54,074 bases of DNA, taken from assembly GCA_023389745.1 (NCBI GenBank), contig JAEWED010000205.1, positions 1 to 54,074 of the forward strand, given 5' to 3'. This document shows, one piece after another, positions 8,228-15,220 of the stretch. Made by a program: the position numbers and the translations under genes. Every line of letters begins with the position of its first letter. The first letter of the stretch is position 1. Source of the stretch: Actinomycetes bacterium (GTDB lineage Bacteria; Actinomycetota; Acidimicrobiia; Acidimicrobiales; Microtrichaceae). The notes beneath the pieces were generated by a model that was not told the DNA's origin, ran no database searches, and was given only the letters and a program-made list of their open reading frames with translations.

Positions 8228-9393
8228 TGACGACCCCGGCGCTCGACGGCATCCGCGTGCTCGACCTGGCCTCGGTCGGGCCGGGCGCGCGCGCCTCGCG
8301 CACCCTCGCCGACTACGGCGCCGAGGTGATCAAGGTCGGCGCGGTGCCCCGCGCCGGCGGCGTGCAGATCGTGCCGCCCTACTACGCGTACTCGGGCAAC
8401 CGCGGCGTGGGCCGGGCGCTGTTCGACCTCAAGGCCGACGCCGGTCGAGAGGCGTTCCTGCAGCTGGCGTCGACCGCGGACGTGATCATCGAGTCGTTCC
8501 GCCCGGGCGTCGTCGACCGCCTCGGCATCGGCTTCGAGGCGGTGCGTGCCCTCAACCCGGGCATCGTCTACTGCTCGACCTCGGGCTTCGGTCAGACCGG
8601 CCCGCGCAGCACCTGGGCCAGCCACGACATCAACTACCTGGGTGTCGCCGGCTTCCTCGACTGCACCGGCCGTCAGGGCGACGGCCGACCCGCGCTGCCG
8701 GGGGCGACGGTCGCCGACATCGCCGCGGGCGGCATGCAGGCCGCCATGTCGATCATGGCGGCGCTGCTGCGCCGGGCGAACACCGGCGAGGGCGAGCTGC
8801 TCGACGTCTCGATCGCGGACGGCTCGTTCGCGCTCATGTCGCTCTACGTCGACGAGTACCTCGCCACCGGTGTCGAGCCGGGCCCGGGGCACTACATCCT
8901 CACCGGCCGCTACGCCTGCTACGACGTCTACACCTGCTCGGACGGCAAGTTCGTCGCGGTGGGTGCGATCGAGCCGCAGTTCTGGCGCAACCTGGTCGGC
9001 CTGCTCGGGCTCGACCAGTTCGCGGATCAGCAGATGGACGACGCAGCGCAGGACGAGATCCGCGCCGCGATGGCCGCGGTGTTCGCGACCCGCACCCGCG
9101 ACGAGTGGGTGGCCGAGCTGGGTCCGGCGAACACCTGCGTGACCGAGGTGAACACCGTCGCCGAGGCGGTGCTCGACGAGCAGTACGTCGCCCGCGGGGT
9201 GGTCGCGGACGCGGCACACGTGACCGAGGGCCCGTTCCGTCAGTCCGCGCCGATCCTCGCCGGCACCGTCGAGCCCGACGGTCCCTACGAGATCCGCGAG
9301 GGCACCGTCACCGACACCGCCGACCTGCTCGCCGCGGTCGGCATGGACGCAGGGGAGATCGAGAAGTTGCTCGAGACAGGAGTCATCGCATGA
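8227..9393 (+). CDS. CaiB/BaiF family III CoA-transferase or 2-methylacyl-CoA racemase-like protein
   Basis: A 388-residue family III protein. VLDLASVGPGARASRTLADYGAEVIKV is the typical N-terminus. SHDINYLGVAG (Asp134) matches the HDINY motif of the 2-methylacyl-CoA racemase branch, where this Asp is catalytic. Later come EGELLDVSIADGSFALM and a TRTRDEW segment. It could therefore invert the alpha-methyl centre of branched or steroid side-chain acyl-CoAs rather than transfer CoA. GTG start. Its stop overlaps the next gene by 4 bp (ATGA), the first of two such overlaps in a tight operon with the MaoC pair. Confidence 0.85.
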   Translation: MTTPALDGIRVLDLASVGPGARASRTLADYGAEVIKVGAVPRAGGVQIVPPYYAYSGNRGVGRALFDLKADAGREAFLQLASTADVIIESFRPGVVDRLGIGFEAVRALNPGIVYCSTSGFGQTGPRSTWASHDINYLGVAGFLDCTGRQGDGRPALPGATVADIAAGGMQAAMSIMAALLRRANTGEGELLDVSIADGSFALMSLYVDEYLATGVEPGPGHYILTGRYACYDVYTCSDGKFVAVGAIEPQFWRNLVGLLGLDQFADQQMDDAAQDEIRAAMAAVFATRTRDEWVAELGPANTCVTEVNTVAEAVLDEQYVARGVVADAAHVTEGPFRQSAPILAGTVEPDGPYEIREGTVTDTADLLAAVGMDAGEIEKLLETGVIA

Positions 9394-9926
9394 GTGTCGA
9401 CGAGGTCGTCGATGACTTGCCCGAAGAGGTGACGTCGAAGATCGGGGTGTCGCAGTACCCGGAGACCGCGACCTTCGACGTCGAGTACAGCTACGCGTAC
9501 AACACGCTCGCCGCCACGCAGAACGGCAACCCGCTGTACTGGGACGACGACGTCGCCGCCGAGCTCACCGACGGTCGGATCCTGCCGCCCACCACGCTGT
9601 CGCTGTGGATGCGCCCGCACTTCTGGGAACCCGGCGCCGAGGGCGAGCAGGTCGCGCTGAAGGTGCACTTCGACCTCAAGGCGCTCTTCGACCTGCCCGA
9701 GGCCGTGATGACCGACAACACGATCATCTTCCACGAGCCGGTGCGCTCGGGCGACCGGATCTCGAACAGCCAGATCCTCCGATCCGTCTCGGGTCCCAAG
9801 ACCACCAAGCTGGGCACCGGTCGCTTCTGGGTCATCGACGTCGAGTTCCGCAACCAGCGCGACGAGGTCGTCGGGGTCGAGTCGTACACCGGCTTCGGCT
9901 ACCGCCGTGCAGGAGGGGACCGATGA
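9390..9926 (+). CDS. MaoC-like dehydratase subunit (FAS1-like N-terminal domain type)
   Basis: A 178-residue single hotdog-fold protein. The conserved NGNPLYWDDDVAAE segment (about residues 46-60) and later NTIIFHEPVRSGDRIS fit the MaoC_dehydrat_N family. It lacks the catalytic D-x-x-P-x-H pattern found in the next gene, so it is probably the structural or substrate-tunnel half of a heteromeric enoyl-CoA hydratase, as in ChsH1/ChsH2 of steroid side-chain degradation. The start at 9390 overlaps the upstream stop, and its own stop overlaps the next start. Confidence 0.8.
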   Translation: MSVDEVVDDLPEEVTSKIGVSQYPETATFDVEYSYAYNTLAATQNGNPLYWDDDVAAELTDGRILPPTTLSLWMRPHFWEPGAEGEQVALKVHFDLKALFDLPEAVMTDNTIIFHEPVRSGDRISNSQILRSVSGPKTTKLGTGRFWVIDVEFRNQRDEVVGVESYTGFGYRRAGGDR

Positions 9927-10429
9927 CCGCCGCAGCACCGATCCTGTCGGGCGACGTCGCCGTCGGCGACACCCTGCCCGAGCTGGCCGTCGAGGTCACG
10001 CCGACCACCGTCGTGCTGGGCGCGCTCGCCAGTCGCGACTGGCGGCCGATGCACCACGACTACAAGTTCGCGACCGAGCGCAACGGCGTGCAGGACATCT
10101 TCCTCAACACGCCCAACCAGGCCGCCTGGTTCGAGCGCTACGTGACCGACTGGGCCGGTCCCCGTGCCCGGCTCGGCCGCATGAAGTTCCGCATGAAGAC
10201 CTCGGTCTTCCCGGGTGACCGCATGGTGTTCGGCGCGACCGTCACCGACACCTCGGTCGACGACGCCGGCTGCGCCTGGGTCTCCCTCGACGTGACGCTG
10301 ACCGTGACCTCACCCGACGCGGGCGCCACGTCCGACCGGGTCGCCTCGACCTGCGAGGTGCGCGTGGCCGTGCCGACCACAGCGACCGACAACCCGTGGT
10401 CCCGCCGTGGCGACCGCTGGGTGCCCTGA
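9923..10429 (+). CDS. MaoC-like dehydratase, catalytic-type subunit
   Basis: A 168-residue hotdog protein. SRDWRPMHHDYKFA (about residues 35-48) keeps the Asp and His of the hydratase-2 motif. DIFLNTPNQAAWFERYVTDWAGP and SVFPGDRMVFGATV are typical of MaoC partners in steroid or branched acyl-CoA beta-oxidation. A strong AGGAGGGG ribosome site lies within the end of the preceding gene. Together with the preceding gene it should hydrate an enoyl-CoA made by one of the nearby dehydrogenases. Confidence 0.85.
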   Translation: MTAAAPILSGDVAVGDTLPELAVEVTPTTVVLGALASRDWRPMHHDYKFATERNGVQDIFLNTPNQAAWFERYVTDWAGPRARLGRMKFRMKTSVFPGDRMVFGATVTDTSVDDAGCAWVSLDVTLTVTSPDAGATSDRVASTCEVRVAVPTTATDNPWSRRGDRWVP

Positions 10430-10474
10430 CCCGACCTGCCCCGACCTGCCCTGCCTGACCTGCCCTGATCTGAG
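10422..10474 (+). repeat. Degenerate short tandem repeat spanning the MaoC stop codon
   Basis: CCGACCTGCC occurs twice exactly (10431-10440, 10441-10450), flanked by variants of TGCCCTGAC before and after. The array starts at the stop codon (10427-10429) and ends at the ribosome site of the next gene. It looks like slippage-type duplication of the gene's 3' end. Confidence 0.6.
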
Positions 10475-10486
10475 GAGCGACCACCG

Positions 10487-11623
10487 ATGACCCTGAACCT
10501 GGACTTCACCGAAGAGCAGGACATGCTGCGCGACATGGTGCGCGGCCTGCTCGCCCAGTACGCCGACGACGAGGCCATCCGCGCGCTCGAGGACGACCCG
10601 GTCGGCTACTCGCCCGAGCTGTGGAACCAGCTCGCCGAGCTGGACCTGCTGGGCCTGCTGCTGCCGGCGCAGTACGGCGGCTCGGAGATGTCGATGCTCG
10701 AGGGCGTCATCGTCTACGAGGAGCTCGGCCGCTCGCTCGCACCGACGCCGCACCTGGTGAGCTGCGTGGTGTCCGCCGGGGCCATCGTGCGGTCGGGCAG
10801 CGAGGCCCAGAAGGACGAGTGGTTGCCGCGCATCGCGAAGGGCGAGGCCATCCTCACCCCGGCATGGCTCGAGCCCGAGAACGGCTTCGGTCCCGCGGGC
10901 GTGCAGGTTCGCGCCGAGGCGGCGGGCGACGGGTTCACCATCTCCGGCACGAAGCGCCACGTGCTGTTCGCCTCGTCCGCGGACCGCCTGGTCGTGCTCG
11001 CCCGCACCGGCGACGAGCTCACCGACGTCGACCTGTTCCTCGTCGACCCGAAGGCCGAGGGCGTCACGCTCACCCAGCAGATGTCGATCAGCTCCGACAC
11101 CCAGTACGACGTGGTGCTCGACGGCGTGTCGGTGACCGCCGCGGATCGCATCGGCGACGCCGGCTCGGGCTGGGCCACGTGGGAGTCGGTGATGGAGGAC
11201 GCCATGATCCTCACCGCGGCGCTCGCCACCGGCGGCACCGAGCACGCGCTCGACATCACCGTGCAGTACTCCAAGGACCGCGAGCAGTTCGACAAGCCGC
11301 TGGGCGCGTTCCAGGCGCTCGCGCACAACATGGCCGACGCGAAGACCGAGCTCGACGGCGGCAAGATGCTCGTCTACGAGGCCGCCTGGGCGCACTCGAA
11401 GGGCCAGTCGCTCGCCAGCCTTGCCCCGATGGCGAAGTCCTTCACCACGAAGGCCTACCGCGACACGACCGCCATGGCGCAGCAGATCTTCGGCGGTGTG
11501 GGCTTCACCCTCGAGTACGAGATCCAGCTCTACTTCCGTCGTGCCAAGCAGCTGCAGATCACCTGGAACGACACCCGACGTTGCGAAGAGCTGGTTGCGG
11601 CAGCAATCCTGGACGCCGCTTGA
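10487..11623 (+). CDS. Acyl-CoA dehydrogenase
   Basis: A 378-residue FAD enzyme. LNLDFTEEQDMLRDMVRGLL starts the N-terminal helical domain and PAQYGGSEMSMLEGVIVYEELGRSL follows. ILTPAWLEPENGFGPAGV replaces the usual ALTEPxAGSD loop. EQFDKPLGAFQALAHNMADA and AQQIFGGVGFTLEYEIQLYFRRAKQ form the C-terminal helical domain. It resembles the smaller partner of heteromeric ChsE-type dehydrogenases, and the enzyme at 6904 could be its partner (inference). The ATG is preceded by GAGGAG. Last gene of the 8227-11623 operon. Confidence 0.9.
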   Translation: MTLNLDFTEEQDMLRDMVRGLLAQYADDEAIRALEDDPVGYSPELWNQLAELDLLGLLLPAQYGGSEMSMLEGVIVYEELGRSLAPTPHLVSCVVSAGAIVRSGSEAQKDEWLPRIAKGEAILTPAWLEPENGFGPAGVQVRAEAAGDGFTISGTKRHVLFASSADRLVVLARTGDELTDVDLFLVDPKAEGVTLTQQMSISSDTQYDVVLDGVSVTAADRIGDAGSGWATWESVMEDAMILTAALATGGTEHALDITVQYSKDREQFDKPLGAFQALAHNMADAKTELDGGKMLVYEAAWAHSKGQSLASLAPMAKSFTTKAYRDTTAMAQQIFGGVGFTLEYEIQLYFRRAKQLQITWNDTRRCEELVAAAILDAA

Positions 11624-11628
11624 TCTGA

Positions 11629-11684
11629 GTTCGTCAGGGAACCCGCCGGTTCGGCTGGGAACCCGCAGTTCGGCTGGGAACCCG
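11629..11684 (+). repeat. Three direct copies of a 17-bp unit just after the dehydrogenase stop
   Basis: GTTCGGCTGGGAACCCG is exact at 11649-11665 and 11668-11684, and a diverged copy (GTTCGTCAGGGAACCCG) lies at 11629-11645, 5 bases after the stop codon. The period is 19-20 bp. Confidence 0.8.
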
Positions 11685-11740
11685 AAATGTGCCGTGAGCC
11701 CGCTGCTCGTGCAGCGAGCACACGGCACATTTCGTCTTTT
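11683..11740 (+). terminator. Strong hairpin terminator between convergent genes
   Basis: Arms 11683-11696 and 11721-11734 pair perfectly over 14 bp (CGAAATGTGCCGTG on the left). An inner hairpin CGCTGC-TCGT-GCAGCG lies at 11701-11716. TCTTTT follows on the plus strand. It should stop the plus-strand operon ending at 11623 and may work for the minus-strand gene as well. Confidence 0.75.
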
Positions 11741-11761
11741 GGCGACGGTCGGTGGCGCTGA

Positions 11762-11806
11762 CTCGCTTGGTGACGGCTCGGTTGGTGACGGCTCAGTTGA
11801 TGACGC
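11762..11806 (-). repeat. Three 15-bp tandem copies spanning the CoA-transferase stop codon
   Basis: CTCGCTTGGTGACGG (11762-11776), CTCGGTTGGTGACGG (11777-11791) and CTCAGTTGATGACGC (11792-11806). The last copy contains the stop codon of the minus-strand gene (11793-11795). The other two lie just beyond it in the 3' flank. Confidence 0.75.
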
Positions 11807-13034
11807 CGGAGTCGCGCAGCGCGGCCAGCTCGTCGTCGGAGAGCGAGAGCTCGGCGCGCAGCACGTCCTCGGTGTGCTCGCCGACCCACGGCACCCGGGT
11901 CTCGGGCCCCTCGGCCATGCCCGACAGCTTCACCGGGTTGCCCGGGATGAGCACCGGCTCGTCGACGCCGTCGACGCGGTCCATCTCGACGAGCATGTGG
12001 CGGCGGGCGACGTGCTCGTCGGTGATGACCTCGCCGGGGGTGTGGACCGGCCCTGCAGGGATGCCGGCGGTGCCGAGTGCGTCGCAGACCTCGAGGCGTG
12101 TCATCGTGGCTGCCCATGCCTCGACGGGGGGACGGATGAGCGACTCGAGCTCGTCGGCCCAGCCACGTCGGGTCGAGAGGCGCTCGTCGGTCAACCAGTC
12201 GGGGCGGTCGACGAGCTCGGCGAGCTTCTCGAACTGGTGCTCGCGCACGACCTGCACGGCGAACCAGCCGTCCTTGGCCATGAAGCCGGTCATGATGCCC
12301 TCGAGGGTGTTGTCGCGCACGCCGAGCGACCAGAAGTTCGTGATCACGTCGGTCATCGCGATCATCGAGTCGAGCATCGCGACGTCGACCTGCTGTCCCT
12401 TGCCGGTCCGCTCGCGGTGGCGCAGCGCCGCCTGGATGCCGATGACGGTGAACAGCGCAGAGCTGATGTCGCCGAGCGCCCCGGCCGGGATCACGCGCGG
12501 CGGTTCGTCGCCGCGGCGTGCGTACTCGTAGAGCCCGGACATCGCCTCGGGCACCATCGCGTACGCGGGCCAGGCGCGGTACGGCGAGTCGCCCAGGTTG
12601 CCGAAGCCCGACACCGACACGTAGATCAGCGAGGGGTGGCGTGCGGCGAGGGTCTCGTAACCCAGGCCGAGGCGGTCCATCGTGCCGGCCTTGAAGTTCT
12701 CGGCGACGACGTCGAAGTTGCCGGCCAGCTCGAGGAACAGCTCGCGCCCCTTCGGCGACTTGAGGTCGAGGCCCACGGAGCGCTTGTTGAGGTTGTTGCG
12801 CAGGAACGTCGCGCCGACGCGGCGCCCCTCGGGATCCTCCATCGCCGGGAGCGCGCCACGCCCCGACTCACCGGTCACGGGGTGCTCGACCTTGACCACC
12901 TCGGCGCCGAGCCGCGCCAGCAGCTGGGTGGCGAAGGGCAGGGCCTGCATCTGCTCCGCGGCGAGGATGCGCACTCCCTCGAGCGGCTTGCCGTCGGGCA
13001 GCGCGCCCTCGTTGACGATGTCTCCGAGCTTCAC
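11793..13034 (-). CDS. CaiB/BaiF family III CoA-transferase, catalytic Asp apparently replaced
   Basis: A 413-residue family III protein from a GTG start. GVRILAAEQMQALPFATQLLARLGAEVVKVE is the family N-terminus, and NLNKRSVGLDLKSPKGRELFLELA and SLIYVSVSGFG follow. At the position where formyl-CoA transferase has its acylated Asp (Asp169), this protein reads WPAYAMVPEAMSGLYEY, giving Ala159. I recall relatives with the same AYA pattern, so this may be a branch property rather than a defect. Operator site B begins at the first base of the start codon, so a repressor would block the transcription start itself. Confidence 0.85.
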   Translation of the reverse strand: MKLGDIVNEGALPDGKPLEGVRILAAEQMQALPFATQLLARLGAEVVKVEHPVTGESGRGALPAMEDPEGRRVGATFLRNNLNKRSVGLDLKSPKGRELFLELAGNFDVVAENFKAGTMDRLGLGYETLAARHPSLIYVSVSGFGNLGDSPYRAWPAYAMVPEAMSGLYEYARRGDEPPRVIPAGALGDISSALFTVIGIQAALRHRERTGKGQQVDVAMLDSMIAMTDVITNFWSLGVRDNTLEGIMTGFMAKDGWFAVQVVREHQFEKLAELVDRPDWLTDERLSTRRGWADELESLIRPPVEAWAATMTRLEVCDALGTAGIPAGPVHTPGEVITDEHVARRHMLVEMDRVDGVDEPVLIPGNPVKLSGMAEGPETRVPWVGEHTEDVLRAELSLSDDELAALRDSGVIN

Positions 13035-13054
13035 ATCTGACAGGTTGTCAGATG
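13034..13054. promoter_or_regulatory. Palindromic operator, site B
   Basis: CATCTGACA-GGT-TGTCAGATG has perfect 9-bp arms. It abuts the GTG start of the minus-strand CoA-transferase, so the transcript is probably leaderless or nearly so and directly occluded by the repressor. It shares the TCTGAC/GTCAGA core with sites A, C and D. Confidence 0.65.
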
Positions 13055-13082
13055 CAGACCGACACCCCGAAGTCGACGGGCC

Positions 13083-13757
13083 TCAGTGGGTGTGATGCGT
13101 CCAGGCCGATCCGTCCCACCAGCGCAGCACGGGTGCGCCAGCCGGGTCCGGGAACCAACCCGGAGCGGTCGCCGTTGCTCGGGCGGCCTGCTGCTGGGCC
13201 CAGAGCGCTGCGCTGATGGCCGGGAGCGCTCGTCGGTCGAGCAGCGCGCTCCAGTAGACAGCGGCGTCGCCCTTCGCGACGACGGTGACGTGGCGCAGCC
13301 CGTCAGGTGTCGCGATCACGATGTTCCGTCCGCTCCACACGCTCGGAGGCCGCGCGAGCTGCACGGCGTCGGCCGGCCAGGTCTGCATCGGCCGTGTCGA
13401 GGTTGCGGAGAGCGCAACCCGACCGTCGGCGATCGAGAGCACGCACGGCTGACCGGATCCGACGAACTTGAACATCGAGCCGGAGTGCTCGCTCACCCGG
13501 ACCAGCACGGTGCCGTCGACGAACGCGGTGTCGAGACGGTGGAGGCCCTTCGTCAGTCGGATCGCTCGCCATCGTTGGTAGGCGAACACCGTGCCGAGAC
13601 CGACGGGGACCGGACCGAAGAACGCGCTGACGCCGACCGCCCACACGGTCATGGCGACGAAGGCCAGCACCGCGCCGACGGCCCAGTCGGTCGCGGAGCT
13701 CCAGGTCGAGTCGGCGAGGTCGACCGGCTCATGTCGCCGCGGTGAGTCGGTCTGCAT
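13083..13757 (-). CDS. Membrane protein with C-terminal DUF2510 domain
   Basis: A 224-residue protein. Two hydrophobic segments lie near residues 25-45 and 45-60. A soluble middle region of unknown fold follows (YQRWRAIRLTKGLHRLDTAFVDG). A DUF2510 module is at residues 197-222 (PGWFPDPAGAPVLRWWDGSAWTHHT), a short Trp-rich motif found at the ends of many actinobacterial membrane proteins. Function unknown. TACGAT on the minus strand (13770 to 13765) ends 7 bases before the ATG, so it is likely expressed from a leaderless mRNA. Confidence 0.65.
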   Translation of the reverse strand: MQTDSPRRHEPVDLADSTWSSATDWAVGAVLAFVAMTVWAVGVSAFFGPVPVGLGTVFAYQRWRAIRLTKGLHRLDTAFVDGTVLVRVSEHSGSMFKFVGSGQPCVLSIADGRVALSATSTRPMQTWPADAVQLARPPSVWSGRNIVIATPDGLRHVTVVAKGDAAVYWSALLDRRALPAISAALWAQQQAARATATAPGWFPDPAGAPVLRWWDGSAWTHHTH

Positions 13758-13764
13758 CGCAAGG

Positions 13765-13770
13765 ATCGTA
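13765..13770 (-). promoter_or_regulatory. -10 box TACGAT, leaderless promoter of the DUF2510 gene
   Basis: TACGAT on the minus strand, 7 bases from the ATG at 13757. It lies between this gene and the end of the DUF2252 gene upstream, so the DUF2510 gene can be transcribed separately. Confidence 0.4.
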
Positions 13771-13787
13771 ACGGGCGAGGACGAGTT

Positions 13788-15200
13788 TCAGCGCGTGGGC
13801 AGGACCGCCTCGACGCGGCCCGAGGCGATGGCGTCGAGCAGGCGTTGGTGGTCCTCGGCGTTCGTCGCCGCATAGGCCTCGGCGAAGTCGGTGACCGCTC
13901 GGTCGACCTTGTCGGCGCTGCCCAGGTAGCCGGTGAGCTGTGCGGCGTCTCCGGTGCGGGCGTGCGCGCGGGCGAGCGCCCAACCGCACAGCGCGCCGTA
14001 GTACTCGAGGTTCGCGGCGTCCATCACCATCACGTCGCTCTGCCCCTTTACGTCCCAGAGCTGGCGTACGTAGTAGTGCCGGCCGGTGCGCGGCCCGGTG
14101 CACCATCCCAGGAACATGTCGCTCGCGGCCTGGGTCAGCCGCTGGCCGACGACGACCCGTTCGCCCGCGTGGGCGTACGTGGACGCGCCGGCGTACGGCT
14201 CGAGCACCGACGCCTGGGCCTGCTTGATCTGCAGGACGATGAAGTCGCCGTCGGGTCGGTCGGGACCCTGGAACAACGCGACCCAGCAGCGTGTCCCGAC
14301 GCTGCCGACCCCCACCACCCGACGTGCGACGTCGACCAGGCGGAAGCGGTCGAAGAGCAGCCGTCGTTCTTCGGACAGCGTGGCGCGGTACTCGGCGATC
14401 ATCGGGATGACGTCGTCCATCGTGGCGTCGGTGTCGTCGAGGTGGACCTGCAGCGGCGGATCCTCGCGGAACCGTCGACCCGAGGGCGTCTCGACGGTCA
14501 ATCGGGCGACCGCCCGGTCGTGGCCCTTGCGCATCGCCTTGCGGACGTCGCGTTCGATGCCGGCCCGGTAGCGATCCGGGAAGTGCGCGACGACGTCGTC
14601 GACGCGGATGTGGTGGTACCAGCGCTCGAGGGTGCCCAGCGGCGCCTTCGCAGCCATGCGCTCGCGGTAGGTCCGCACCGTCGTCCGGGTGATGCGGCGG
14701 CTCCGACCACGCGACAGGCCGTTCTGTCGGGCGACGACGAACATCGACGCAGCGAGGCGCTTCAGGTCCCACTCCCACGGACCCGGCAAGGTCTCGTCGA
14801 AGTCGTTGATGTCGAACGCCACGTTGCGCTCGGGGGTCGCGAACTTGCCGAAGTTGTTCACGTGGGCATCGCCGCACGCCTGGACGTCCATGCCGGTGGT
14901 CGGTGTCGTCGCGAGGTCCATCGCCATGATCGCCGCGCCGCCCCGGAAGAAGGCGAAGGGCGACTCCGCCATGCGTCCGTAGCGGATCGGGATCAGCTCG
15001 CTCGCCCGCGAGTCCGCCTGGGTCTCGAGCACGTCGATGGGATCCTGGCGACCGTGCCACGGTGACCACTGGGCGTGTGCCGACCGAGGGGTGACCTGGC
15101 GAGCACGGCGTCCCGCGTCGAGGCGCTCGTCGTAGTCGAGCAGCGTCCACTCGGGCGGCTCGGTGGCGGGGACGGGATCAGGGATCAGGGTCGAACTCAC
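13788..15200 (-). CDS. DUF2252 family protein (kinase-like fold)
   Basis: A 470-residue DUF2252 protein, a family with a protein-kinase/aminoglycoside-phosphotransferase-like fold and no settled substrate. Hallmarks are FAFFRGGAAIMAMDLA, the CGDAHVNNFGKFATPERNVAFDINDFDET block (HxN and DxND, as in phosphotransferase catalytic and metal loops), WDLKRLAASM and a C-terminal YYVRQLWDVKG with WALARAHARTGD. The GTG at 15200 is chosen with a GGTGGAG sequence 12 bases upstream; GTG 15218 or 15224 are alternatives. It follows the ABC permease gene by 20 bp and is probably cotranscribed with it. Confidence 0.8.
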   Translation of the reverse strand: MSSTLIPDPVPATEPPEWTLLDYDERLDAGRRARQVTPRSAHAQWSPWHGRQDPIDVLETQADSRASELIPIRYGRMAESPFAFFRGGAAIMAMDLATTPTTGMDVQACGDAHVNNFGKFATPERNVAFDINDFDETLPGPWEWDLKRLAASMFVVARQNGLSRGRSRRITRTTVRTYRERMAAKAPLGTLERWYHHIRVDDVVAHFPDRYRAGIERDVRKAMRKGHDRAVARLTVETPSGRRFREDPPLQVHLDDTDATMDDVIPMIAEYRATLSEERRLLFDRFRLVDVARRVVGVGSVGTRCWVALFQGPDRPDGDFIVLQIKQAQASVLEPYAGASTYAHAGERVVVGQRLTQAASDMFLGWCTGPRTGRHYYVRQLWDVKGQSDVMVMDAANLEYYGALCGWALARAHARTGDAAQLTGYLGSADKVDRAVTDFAEAYAATNAEDHQRLLDAIASGRVEAVLPTR

Positions 15201-15220
15201 TCGGAGAGCATGCTCCACCG

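Noticed and set aside
6919..9219. A 766-codon minus-strand open frame over the acyl-CoA dehydrogenase and CoA-transferase
   Set aside because: It has no recognisable domain and is the antisense shadow of two well-supported genes.
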